DNA of 64,000 nucleotides, taken from Paracamarosporium sp. OC-R06-R3 (Eukaryota; Ascomycota; Dothideomycetes; Pleosporales; Didymosphaeriaceae). The DNA lies in the NCBI GenBank assembly GCA_019828545.1, contig JACVRA010000190.1, positions 186,001 through 250,000 of the forward strand. Reading direction: 5' to 3'. The notes beneath the pieces are model-generated. The model had not been told where the DNA came from, ran no database searches, and saw only the letters and a list, made by a program, of their open reading frames with translations. Below are positions 31,927-43,700 of this stretch, one piece after another. Numbering within the stretch: the stretch's first letter is position 1; each line of letters starts with the position of its first letter. A program made the position numbers and the translations under genes.

Positions 31927-33585
31927 ATGTCTGCTCACAAACATGCCTTTCAAGAGCAAGATAACGGGGAAGCATCCACTGGGACGGATGACTTCCACCA
32001 AACCAAAGACCTAGAGACTACCATTATGTACGAGTGTTCCATCTGCACAGGAGAGTTCCTCATAAAGGAAGGGTTGGCCACCTGTGCGGAACACTTCATC
32101 TGCAACGAGTGCTTAGTCAAGACCTTCACCATGGCAGTAGAAGATATAGCTTCCGATATCTTCCCGGTCAAATGCTGTGTAAAAGCGCCCCATTGTCGAC
32201 GGGGCCCTACCATTCCCCGTCGCCTAGTAGAGCATCTCCTGCCGCCCCATATCAACGTCGCCTATCGCCGAAAAGAAATTGAATTCTATACACCGCTAAC
32301 CTTGAAACTATATTGCATGGAATGCACGGCGTGGCTTCCATCCAAGGAGTTCTACAATGAGGGTCCATATAGTTTGGCGTTGTGCAAATGCGGAACAAAA
32401 ATGTGTGTTGGATGCAAAGGCGTGTGGCAAGATAATCACCGCTGTACCGACCCCTACGACCCGCATGCAAAGCCCGATTGGTTGCCAGAGTATTCCAAGG
32501 ACTGTCGGATCAAGCAGTGTCCTGGCTGCCATATGTACATCGAGCATGCGTCTGACTGTAATCATATGACGTGCAATTACTGTCATCATCAGTTCTGCTT
32601 CATATGCTTGCTGCCTTGGGATCCTCAAGAGGGCTTTGACAAGGATCATGGTTGCCCAGTTTTCAATGACCCAGCAGTTGGTTATGACGCGGAAGGGTTC
32701 GAGAAGAGTGAGCGCGGGCTACAGCGGACTACAGGCCTCAATCGAGCAGGTCTGAACCGGAAAGGTGAACTGCCTCTTGCCGAGCAAGTCGCTGCCATTG
32801 GACGCGCCAGGTGGAACCCCGACGATGACGGAGACTCGGATGACGGAGATTCGGATGACGGAGAGTCGGATGACGGAGACTCGGATGACCAACTCTGGAA
32901 TGACGATGCCGATACCCTGTACTCCTGGAGTCCAGCTATTGAACAGGGACCAGACATCCTTACAGATCTAGAGGAACAAGCGGAACGCGAGTACTATGAC
33001 GAGCTGGAATCTACTGTTCCTCACGTTCAAGACTACAACGACATTGCTCCAGATGAGGCTCACGGCCTGACATTCAAGCGTATCGAGTGCGAGCATATCT
33101 GGGAATGCCATGGGGAAAGCTGGAGCAAATACTGTGACGACTGTTCGGTCTGCGATGCTCCCCTGCCATACTTCTATCACTTCTGTGTCGACTGTCATGT
33201 CATCGCATGTAGGCACTGTAGGTATGATTGGGGGGTTAGTATTGAGGAATATAGTCCTGAAGATGCCAACATGGTCTCGATTATCCAGTTCGCTGAACAG
33301 GGCGAAGTACCCTTCAGGACTCACCAGAAGGCTTTCTGGCGCGCGATGCAGGAAGCAGATGCAGTGCCGATTTGGAGCATCTCGAGAATGTTTCGGCAGC
33401 ATGAGGAATTGCTATACCAGGCGCAACCATTTTTGTACTCTGATTATGGGATTGCGGAGATGTTTGACCAACTTCAAGAAGAGGTGGACCAAGAGTATCC
33501 TCACTATGTGATAGATAATTTTGGCTTCCCAGATTACGCGTGGACTGTCCGCATCGACACTAACAGTTTCGCCCCGTTGCTTTAG
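31927..33585 (+). CDS. RBR-type (RING-IBR-RING) E3 ubiquitin ligase-like protein
   Basis: Single exon, 552 aa. RING1 begins at Cys37/Cys40 (YECSICTGEF) and ends near Cys90. An IBR follows (CMECTAWLPS, CKCGTKMCVGCKGVW, about 130-173). RING2 starts at Cys198 (QCPGCHMYIEHASDCNHMTC) with Cys211 at the position of the catalytic cysteine that accepts ubiquitin in RBR ligases, then CNYCHHQFCFIC. An acidic Asp/Gly/Ser repeat occupies residues 300-321. A second Cys/His-rich cluster lies in the C-terminal third (CEHIWECHGESW, CDDCSVCDAP, CVDCHVIACRHC). Substrate and pathway are unknown. Confidence 0.85.
   Translation: MSAHKHAFQEQDNGEASTGTDDFHQTKDLETTIMYECSICTGEFLIKEGLATCAEHFICNECLVKTFTMAVEDIASDIFPVKCCVKAPHCRRGPTIPRRLVEHLLPPHINVAYRRKEIEFYTPLTLKLYCMECTAWLPSKEFYNEGPYSLALCKCGTKMCVGCKGVWQDNHRCTDPYDPHAKPDWLPEYSKDCRIKQCPGCHMYIEHASDCNHMTCNYCHHQFCFICLLPWDPQEGFDKDHGCPVFNDPAVGYDAEGFEKSERGLQRTTGLNRAGLNRKGELPLAEQVAAIGRARWNPDDDGDSDDGDSDDGESDDGDSDDQLWNDDADTLYSWSPAIEQGPDILTDLEEQAEREYYDELESTVPHVQDYNDIAPDEAHGLTFKRIECEHIWECHGESWSKYCDDCSVCDAPLPYFYHFCVDCHVIACRHCRYDWGVSIEEYSPEDANMVSIIQFAEQGEVPFRTHQKAFWRAMQEADAVPIWSISRMFRQHEELLYQAQPFLYSDYGIAEMFDQLQEEVDQEYPHYVIDNFGFPDYAWTVRIDTNSFAPLL
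32824..32889 (+). repeat. 15-bp coding minisatellite
   Basis: Four units of GATGACGGAGAYTCG-type sequence plus a partial unit, encoding repeated DDGDS/DDGES in the RBR protein. Confidence 0.85.
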
Positions 33586-34195
33586 CAGAATAATTCTCGT
33601 TGAACACTAACGGAGATACAGAGGACAAACACTACGGTTCTTTGTCATAATTTTATGGCGCATGAAGCAAAAACATATTTACGTTCACTTTGATATCTAA
33701 CACGAATTAGAATTTTTAAACCTTACTGCATAGAGCGGGTTTAGTGGAGATTAGTTGTTACAATTCATACGTGATAGGTTAGAACCAAACATTAAGTTCT
33801 CCAAAATACGACTACTCGTGGCACAAGCTGCTCCACCAGTAGCCAGAGATATGCCTGCAGAGGGTTGGCCGAGTAATATTTAGAGCTGCATCAAAGGCCC
33901 AATATGCTCAAATACTTCGTGTTTTCCTAAAGTTAGTTCTTTTCGGACCATAAGCACCGCATTTTAGATAGGAGCACGAGGAGCGAGGATATGTATTTCT
34001 ACCTCACAGTGTCTTTGGCCCCCCCTCGGCTGTCTGAACACACTGCACTTCACGCAAACATTATCATTTTGCACTTAGAGTGAATCGATAATTGAGGCAT
34101 CAATATATACATACATGTGCTGCCGAAACAGCAACACAGTCTCCACAACATTTTATTTTCTCTTTATTTTATGTATAAGAGCTCACCTTATATAT
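33586..34195. other. Intergenic between convergent genes
   Basis: AT-rich, no supported gene. It holds the 3' ends of the RBR gene (plus) and the MFS transporter (minus). Confidence 0.5.
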
Positions 34196-36051
34196 CTAGA
34201 ACATCTGCCTATTCCTCATCTCCACAGGTAGGAATATCATGACAAAAGCAGCGAGCCAAATTCCGCCCGCTCCCAACCAAAGAATGCCCGAGCTTGCATC
34301 GGAAAGATAGCTCGCGCCCGCAAAAGGCGCGACAATACCTGATAGGCGACCGAGACACGAAAGCATGCCGCTGACGGTGCCACGGTAGCTTGTATCGAAT
34401 AATTCAGGTGCGGATGCGTATAAGACGGCGTTGAAGTACTGTTTGTGCTTAGTGAGTAATCTACATACGGCAAAACTGGACGAGGAAAATGCTTACAGTT
34501 TGCATGATATACTCGAGGGCATTGAGACCCACATAGCCCTCCGTGTTCTTGACCTGAGTGTACATGGCCATGGCAAGACCCTGACACGCAGCTGAGAACA
34601 CGAGCGACCATTTGCGACCGACAAGTGGCATTTGCACTGAGACCAGGGCAAGAACTGCACCTATGATTCCGGGTGCGTATATGATAATGTATTGCTGGTA
34701 GGTGTCTGATACGCTGCCCCGGCCGTCTGAGACGTTGTTTCGCAACAGGATGATGGGAAGGAAGGAGCCTGCAAGATTGAAAGACCAGTAGTCGCCCTAG
34801 AGATACCATGTTAGCATCGCTCAACAAGCAGCATTGAGATGTAATACCATGTAAGCAATTGCGAGGAGAATGAAGATAAAACACTGAAGCCTGTTGGTGA
34901 ACACTCCTTTCAAACGCTTGAACTCCTTAACAAAGCCGCTGCCGACTCGCTTCGCAGTCTCAGCGCGTGTCTGTGTGCCGTCTGTACGCTCCACCGAACT
35001 GTTAGAGTCCGTCTCATCAATCGCCGCAAACATCTCTAGGGTCAACGATGGTGGTGGTGCGCGATTGAACGCTGCAATCTTGTGCAGTACTTCAATCGTT
35101 TCAGCCTCTTTTCCTCTGCTGAGTAGAAACTTTGGCGACTCGTGGAAAGTGAAAACAAAGAATCGCAGGAAAAATATAAACAACGTTACGCAACCAAGGA
35201 TGATGACCTCGTAGCGCCAGCCCATATTGCTTGAAACGGTGCAACAGGCTTCCCCTGCGCCGACTGCGTTACAAGCAGGGAGATCTACGTCGCAACGCCA
35301 TTTGGCGGCTGTTCCGTAGGCGATGCCGGATGCAGCCACCACACCGATGGGCTGCCAGAGGGATAGGAGAGCTACAAGGTTGCGGCGACTCTGGGGCAGA
35401 AATTCCAAGGCAATGGTTGCATCGATAGGGATGTTGCCTCCCAATCCGAGGGAGGCGAGGAAATAGATTCCGCAAACTGCTTCGTAGTTGTACTTCGGGG
35501 CAGCCTTGAAGAGAGTTAGCAACTAGTCAGAATTAGAGTAAAAGTGACCTAAAACATACAACAAGAAGTCCAAAGACGGAGGTGATCAAGCAGGTCAAGT
35601 TGAACGCCCATTTTCTTCCGATGACATCCACCAGCAATCCAAAGGTCAGTGCTCCAATAGCAAGACCTGCATTGGCTAGCGACCAAATATCTCCTGTTCT
35701 CGCGTCTGGAACGTTCATTTCCTGGTACACAGCAGTCGCAATCAAGCCCACACCCTGCGACCACGCAAGATCTAGAAAATATCCGAAACCGCACAGAAAC
35801 CAGATGCATATCTGGTACCGTCCCATTCCAAACTTGTCCAGCTCGACGTTGATAAGCGCAGCCTTCTTCTCGAACGGGGTGAGAGGATTCGCAGCTTTAC
35901 CCCTCAGAATGGCCCCAAAGGAAATATCCGTCGACGACACGCGCTCGACATCGTTGTAGATTGGTACCTCGACCTTGGACTGCGTCTTCTCGATTGGAGG
36001 TTTGAGTTCTCTGTCTAGGCTCATCGAGTGGTTGTGAGAGCCGGTCGCCAT
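34196..36051 (-). CDS. MFS transporter (sugar/phosphate-like superfamily)
   Basis: Exons 36051-35560, 35522-34848, 34796-34497 and 34438-34196; 569 aa with consistent phases. Introns are 37-58 bp. A soluble N-terminus of about 80 residues precedes the membrane part. Visible MFS signatures are the loop DVIGRKWAFN between TM2 and TM3, LPQSRRNLVALLSLWQPIG, and HESPKFLLSRGKEAE before the central loop. About twelve hydrophobic segments are present. The arrangement resembles fungal SV2/Git1-like general transporters. The substrate cannot be assigned. Confidence 0.85.
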
Positions 36052-37955
36052 GTTGAAATCTCAAAATCAGAACACGCGAGGTGAGCGCGTCCGAGTCTTT
36101 GGGGCAAATGCAGGGTTTCTATGGTGCGCGACACAGCATTATACCCTACTCTTTGGAGGCGCGCTGTGAGGGCGCTACTGACTACCTCGGGCACTAGGAT
36201 CTATGCGAACTGACGCTACCATCTACGCGATCGAATAGGCCCACTCCATCGTACAGACATGGGGCGCCGATCTAAGCTCCAAAAGGCAAGAAAGGTGCGA
36301 TCTCTTTGTGAAGACGGGTATTCATGACGACATGTAAAAAAATGCGCCCGTGCTTCACTCTTGGTGTCTAGAAATTTTTCGATCTTGCGATGGTCGAATT
36401 TACTTATAGGATTTTGGACCCACGACGCGCCCATTAGTTCGAGGGCTGGAAGGAGAAGCTCGACGAGGAGTGTGACAAGCTATGAAAACAGATGTAGCTG
36501 CTCCGAGGAGCTAGTGGCCAAAGCTGCCCATGCTGCAAGCGGCGTTCTGCGGACACGGCATGCTGGGCCCATCAATGGCCTGAACGGTGAGCGGGTGTCG
36601 GCAGGGTTTGACAGCACGTTCGAACGCCGCTCGGGGTCACCGGTGAACTGGTCTTTGCTCAGATTTAGAGGAGTCCGGTAGTGTTCCTGGCTAGGCGTGA
36701 ATGGGAAGGTTGTACTTGTGACATAATCAGACATGAACGTGTTCAGCGACCACAAACGTTCATTGTTGGCTAACCTTCAACCGTCTTTTCACTTCCCACG
36801 TTCAAGGAAATAGCACACCGATAGCTGCATGCTACCAACAGTGCAAATACTGATGTCTGTCACGAGGCTTGAATATGTCATTGTAACGTCCGGCCTGCAT
36901 GCGCCACCTGACAAGCCAAGCCGCGCGCCTGTGTCGTCCCGCATTGGCCTTAAGCCGAGCCCACGATTTCGCGCGATTGTAAGCATGTCGCCATGCGTGC
37001 TTGTCTGACCGGTTCGTGTTGTATGCACCGTTACGTAGCCTTGAAACGATGTCGAATAATTTCCCATGACCATAGCCTTCTAGTCAAACATTAGATAACA
37101 TCATCTCAATGTAATTATACCCTCGTATGGGTCGAGTTAGCCGCAAAAGCAGATTATCGAGATACGTACATCCAGAAGTATGGAATCGCAGCACCAGAGC
37201 CACACTTAGTTAGAGGTAATGAAGTCACGTGATATGATAGCTTCCAGGGCTAAGTACAGGTACAACACAAGCTCATAATGTACTGTACTCAAAGCTGAAC
37301 AAACCTAACCACCTGTGGGAAAATGTATGGTTCACGAATAAAGAATCAAAAGAATCTCTCGTCGTAGTGTTCGCCAGTAAACATAACGCAACAAACACAA
37401 TCACACCACTATTTCCAATCCCGCACGCAGCATGCGGCTCACTACGCTACAAAACCACATATAGCTGCTTAGCACTACACCACTCCAAAGTCAGATCTCG
37501 TACTCAAACTACCACATGTGGCTCGATCTCCCTTTCAATGGACTCAGCGCAGTTAACGGAAAAGGATACGTTAAGCTCGCAAGACGCTCCCTACGCAACC
37601 AGGCCATCAATTCTGAACCATTCTAGGTAATACGGGTAAGAGAAATACAAGGGGTGAGATGCGAAATAAGGCTTCAGGTTTGATTAAGGTCTTTGGACCA
37701 CTACCTGCTTCGTGAAAACGCACAATGAACATACATATGCTGGCGGTAAAGTTCTTTCTATAGGTAGGATAAATCAAGGGAAGCCAACGTGGAAGCTTGG
37801 GAGAATCTGGAACATGTATGAGAGCGGAGAAGGTGCGCTGCGAGAAGATGAGATGTAATGGTACGGTAACGAATAGTCAATGCTATTAAACGTTGATTAC
37901 ATCAGGGTTATCCACACCCCTTGCCCAGCGCGCTCTACACATCTACTTTCCCGGT
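36052..37955. other. Long intergenic region, no supported gene
   Basis: About 1.9 kb between the MFS start and the carboxypeptidase stop, both on the minus strand. The short frames on both strands lack motifs, signal peptides or matching splice sites. Confidence 0.45.
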
Positions 37956-39692
37956 CTAATATGTCGCATCCGCACTCGGCGTCCCCGTAGGCGGCAACGG
38001 CACAAAGGCCTCCGTATGCGTCGCCTTCGCCGTACCATTTGTGCTGTAATCATCCGTAACAACCTTGCTTCCATCCGGAATAACCAAATGGTTCAGCACC
38101 CTCTTGAAGATCTCCAGACTCGCTTCAGGCTGGTAGTACGGAATCTCGTGGCCAGCTTCGTATATCCTGGTGAATGAGAAGTTGCCGTATTCGCGCGTCT
38201 CTCCGTACTCGACACCGTCGACGACAAAGGGCGTGTAGCCGGCGGCTTGGAAAGCTTCGGAATCGGTGTAGTTTACTGCGAGCGAGATGGCTTCGCCACC
38301 GAACCAGTTGCAGATGTAGTCTGCGTCGCCGTAGATAAGCGCAACACGGACTCCGTAGTCGAGGATCTCCTCAAGGTCGTCGATCAGCGGGTAGACGAAG
38401 TCGCCCGTGGTCTGGAAGCCATGGCTGACATTTGGTGAACTTGCGCGTGTGTAGTTGATGTTGACGCCGAGGGCCTCCTGTGTGCTGGCCAGATTCAAGA
38501 AATCTACGAAGTAGTCCGGGGGCGTGGGGTCATCGTAGGGATGTCGAATATCGTACACGCCGCGGCCACCGTAGGAGTAGTACGGTTCTTCGACCATGGA
38601 ACGGCAAAGGTCGGTCGCTTGCGAACAGTCGAAGTAAGCTTCTTCCGAGCCGGGAGCTTCTTTAAGTGCAGCCTTGCAGGATTGAATCTGGTCGCGGCAG
38701 CCGTCGGGAACGTAGTAAGCGGTCTTCATGAATGTGTAGATGGTGTCGTTTATGGACTTGATACCGTACGTGTTGTTAACAGCAAATTCGGGGTAGTAAG
38801 GAGCCTGGATTTCTTCATCGATAATGCCATTGATGATACCAAGCGTATCCATCTGTAGCTCAATACCCTGAACCGAGCCGTTCTTGATAGCCTCATTCTG
38901 CTGATAAAAATAATTGTAGAATCCTGGTCCGTAATGGCCACCGTAGCTCTCCGTCCAGAGATTGAACGTGAAGTTCTGAATGTCCGGATCCAACTGCGGC
39001 GACAAGTCCAGGAAGGCCTGCAGAATATGCCATGCACCCACGGCAGCAGCATGGGTCGTATTTGCCTTGTTAGGATCGACCAATGAATAGCGACCCTTGG
39101 AATCAGTCCTAGTAGTCTCATAGGAGAATCCAACACCGACTGGTTGAGACAGGTAAAGCATATTCGACTCCTCGTTCCAAGAATATGGATTAAGCTGCGT
39201 CTTCAGATCCTCAGTGACATTGCAAGGTCCATGTTCTACACCAAGTCAGACCCTGTTCACTCCTCATCTTCAACCCACATACCTTGCAGCAGACCAATCA
39301 AAGAGTCCGAGCCCGGCCCGCCATTTAACCACAGCGTCAGCTACGCAAAGTCAGCCCCCAGAACCCCAAAAGCAGCAAACCAACCAATCAAACAATAGAC
39401 TCACCGGCTTTTCACTAGGATCCGTCCTCGCCTCGAAAAACCAAAAGAACATATTCGTCGTCTCGTCCAAGCTGATATACCCGGCATAATCATCCACCCC
39501 CGGCGTAGTCTCGCATATACCTCCATCTTTCCCAGGCTGCTTGAACCGGATCTGAGCGCCCTGCGGCGACGTGATGGTCCTCACGCCCGTGGGGTCGACG
39601 GGGATTCCTCGCTCCTCCAGCGTAGGTTTGCGGGCCGCGCCGACGGATGCGCCGGCCAGGAGCAACGCCGCTAGCTGTGTCAAAGGCGCCAT
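37956..39692 (-). CDS. Secreted serine carboxypeptidase (S10)
   Basis: Exons 39692-39405, 39340-39283 and 39235-37956; 541 aa. A signal peptide is present (MAPLTQLAALLLAGASVGAA). The small second exon codes LTLWLNGGPGSDSLIGLLQ, the S10 substrate-binding motif. The third exon has SQPVGVGFSY and the nucleophile Ser212 in WTESYGGHYG. The catalytic Asp is in YGDADYICNWFGG and the His in EAGHEIPYY. Six or more N-glycosylation motifs fit secretion. It removes C-terminal residues from peptides, probably outside the cell or in the vacuole. Confidence 0.92.
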
Positions 39693-40767
39693 GATACGAT
39701 CCTAGCTACCGAGCTGCAACGCGGCACAGGATAAGAATGGAGGGTAAAGAGGAAGCAGAATGTGAGGACAGCGGGCCATCACATTTTATACGCACGCGTA
39801 GTGCCTAGCACATTTCGAACAATCGACGCCCGGCAACGCTTCATACGTCGAATAAGGCTGCGCTGCCGTTCTCCCCGCTCGTGGCAGTGCCGCCAGCGGG
39901 CCCGTTCCTGGTGTGATGGGAGTGTGGGGAAGATACGAAGCCTGATTAGGCATCTCTGTTCGACGTTGGACATGGCTATTGGTGCTTCGAAGATCCGCTT
40001 ATCAACGCTTTCGCACGCCCAGCAGGCAGATCGCTGCGGGACTATTGTATTCCATGGGTGTGAGCTGTAGGTCGCTTGGGAACGAAAGGAGTTACGAAAC
40101 GGGTGCTTTGCGAGCTTTACGTCACAGCGTCGATGCAGCCACACGGGCGATGCTTGGTTTTCTTTGGTGTAGATCCGACTGCGCCTCTGTTCGACTTCCT
40201 GAAGGAAGCGGCACGGTTCGTGGATAATACGGGACGTTCGGAGCATTCACGGATGATAGCATTGACGTGCTGCGGCAAGGTTTGATCACGCTAGAGCTAA
40301 CTCTCCTCTATCCCAAACAGGGAGGTGCGAACACACACGAGGCCTTATTGTGTTCAAGCCAAATGCGCCGCAGCTTATCGCTCCTATGAAAAAAGCTTGT
40401 TTCCCCTTCATGAACGTCATGGACTTGCAGTCACACTCCCTACCAATCATAAATTAAACAAGGGTTGTGTTATTGATACACTGTACGAGGATACTACACG
40501 CACGGCCGGTAGTATCATTCCTTCTCCCTACGCTACACAGCCTACCTTTTGTAGCGTCAATATCCTCAACGTAGAATAGGAAAAGCAAAAACTTTTGTAT
40601 ATCTTTTCCTTGCCCTATCCGTATGCCAGCGCCATGCAATGCAAAAGATCGTATAACACCATTCAGACATCCGACACCATTTTTTTCTGTGCAACAAAGA
40701 CTGAAAGAAAGGGTATATATGTAAATGCTTCCACAAAACACCAAGAACCCGGAAGGCAGGTCGATTT
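39693..40767. other. Intergenic, no supported gene
   Basis: About 1.1 kb upstream of the carboxypeptidase and downstream of TSC2. The open frames show no family similarity. Confidence 0.45.
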
Positions 40768-43700
40768 TTACAACGCGACATCATGCGAATTGCTCGTAAT
40801 GCTACTCCGATTCGTGCCTTCGCTGATGTATGTGACTACGCTGGTGCGCTTGAACTGACTAGCGAGATTGTTCTCTCGTGATGGAGGACTCGAGAGACCT
40901 TGTTGGTTCTGTTGGTTATTGGGCGACGAAGGTGATGCAGTAGGTTGCATTTCAGGTGCACCATATCGGTCGCGTAAGCGCTGGATCTCGCGGAGCCGAT
41001 TGCGCCATGAAGAGACAGACTCTCCGCCATCCTTGATGAACCATACTGAGGAGAAGACGCATGCATTGATGGCAATAAGACGGCAATAGGCAGCGAGATG
41101 CTTGCCAGCTAGAATCTTAGTCTCCGCTGCAGGTGAAATATCTGGAAATCCAGGCTTGGACATAACCTGCACCTTGTAGTACCGGTTTTTGCCATCGGGG
41201 TCTGAGTCGAGGTGACGATCCACGAAGGATGCTCGAGATTCTGGAGATATGACAATGTGCACGTAATTGAACGCCGAGGGGAACGTATCAAAATTGTACG
41301 GGAGCCCAGAGTCATTGTAGATGATGTTCACAAAGTCGTTGCCAATGTGTCGTTTTTTGTTCGGATACGTCATTTCGTCGTCGCGGTTTGTAGGCATCAT
41401 AGTCGTGATATGGAAGACAAGCTCGATGCATCGATCACGCCAGCTATAGGTGAATTCCCCATCTTGGTCGTTTCGAGTATCAAGACCGCCGGTGTTGAAC
41501 TTTGCGCCTTTCAAACGACACAAAGTACCTAGGTCGCTGAGAAAGGACGTGTAAGCTGGCGGTCCAATGTCATTCATCATAATCTCGCGTTCGTCCGTCT
41601 GGCCATCGCCAATATAGATGACACCAACTTTGTAGCTGTCAATAGCCGAAATTCTGTCAAAAGTAGCGATCGCGCGACGAATCATCTCATCGTCTGGTAG
41701 AACAATAGGTGGATCGTAGGCAGAATTCAGTGGTGCATAAAAGGTCTGGAAGATGTCGTCTGGAAGAATGCCGATGTAAGAAGAGCTGTGGAAAGCTTCC
41801 GCGGCGAGACCGACGGTTAGAGGGACTTGGTGACGTGGAGGTGGAGCAAGCAAAGGGCGCACTGAGAGGCAGCGAGTGGCACACTGTGGCTATGTTACTG
41901 TATGTTCGATGAAAGGTGGCAAGAGAGTTGCTTACAGGTCTTCTGCTCATGATCTGGGAAACCCCTGTTCTCGCAGCCGTTTCTATAGTGACCAAGCTGT
42001 GCCCGACAATCCAAGACTTTTTCCATACCTCTCCATCGCCCGGTTTAGCAAAGTTATCATCTGCTACGGTTTCGTCGCGGTCCGAATGGCAAACCAAATT
42101 CATCATATCCACAATGACTTGACCTTGTTCCTCTAATTCTGTTTGCCGACCCATGCCGTCTGTAAATCGCAAACTTCGCGCTATCCAAGGCATCAACTTC
42201 GGTCGATCCTCCATTTTTAGGCCCATGAACCAAAATGCAATGACATGGTAAGCAAGGGAATACAAGTATTGTGGTAAATCATCTTCCAAAGGCTTTGTTT
42301 GCTTCGCGGCGGCGTCGGGGGATGCTGTAATCTCCCTAGAAGGACCGCTGTGACGCAAAGAGCGATGATTGTTGTGCAGAGAGGCTGAAGTAGTGGCTCG
42401 CTCGCGTTGATCTCGAATGTGTTGCAGGTACCGAAAACTAACTCCGAAAACCATTTTAAACTCATCCTCTCTAAAGTTCTTGTACAATTCAGGCATGCGT
42501 GCCAATGAAGTAAGGAGGTCTAAGATATGAATAGCCGTCGCAGGCTTCGTAACAATCTGCGACATCTTTTGCACAACCGTATCTAACGATTTGCTGACGG
42601 AGAGTGGCAGTTCCAGGCAGCAGACGGACAGTGCATGAATGCACCATTTCGAAGTTCTATCCCAGTTTCCAATTCCATGGATGAATGCTTTGACCAAGTC
42701 ATCTTCCTCGCTCTTCTCAAAATAATCGTGGTAGCTGATTAGTACTGTGAGAACATGAAACAAACACACGGCAACATCCGCCTTCTTGAGGAGAGTGTGG
42801 GATGGAGGTTCTTGGAATGACGAATTGCGTATTTGTTCACAAATGACACTGCGAAGCATCTTTAATTGGAGTATGCAGCTGCGCACAAGCGATTGGTTAG
42901 ACAATTGAGGGCCCAAGTGTACAACGACGTAGCTGTAAACCTCCCAGTCCGGCGACTTTTGTAGCAGGGAGATAGCAAGCTCAAGCCACAAGGTGATTTC
43001 CATATCCAGGATATCCTCCTTAAGGGGGTAAAACTCAGGATTGATATGAGAGAACACAACACGACTGACTTCAGAGGACGGCTCTTCCGGAAGTCCTTTT
43101 GGCCCTGGATACATCCACAGGGGCGGCACTGGTTTCGACACACGACCAGTGGCGTTTGAATAGCGAGTGGCGGGCTTGTTGTTGGAAGGAAGTGGGCTTC
43201 CCGAGAATTTTCGCTGTTCTCGAAGTGGTGATGGATCTTCATGTCGGGATTGACCCGAAGAGTTATCTTTTATAGATGTGGCGGCCGTCTCCTCTGTTCT
43301 GCAAAGGACAGCTGCCATACTTCTGCCTTCTGAGGATGAATTGACGAAGACAGCATGACTAGAATCTGCCCTTAAACGGAAGAGGAGCCGCAGAACAGTG
43401 AGACGAGCATCGCTTTCGTATCCTTCAGTGCCCGCGACATGACGCAAAGTCTCGTAGAGAAGCCGTGTCTTACGAGCGGACTGCTGGACGCTCCGAATGA
43501 ACAGACGCACTAAGCCCGTTGCAATGACATTGCAAATCGAACCCAACGCTCTGTCGCTCTCTAGCTGGAAGGATGAAGACAGAGCATGTGCGATACTTTC
43601 CGAGGAATTGTGCAGCGCTGCGGTCCGCTGCATCCGCCTCTTCAGCAACTCAATCGTATCCGGAAAACTATCGTATGATGCTCGGTCGGCAACATCGACA

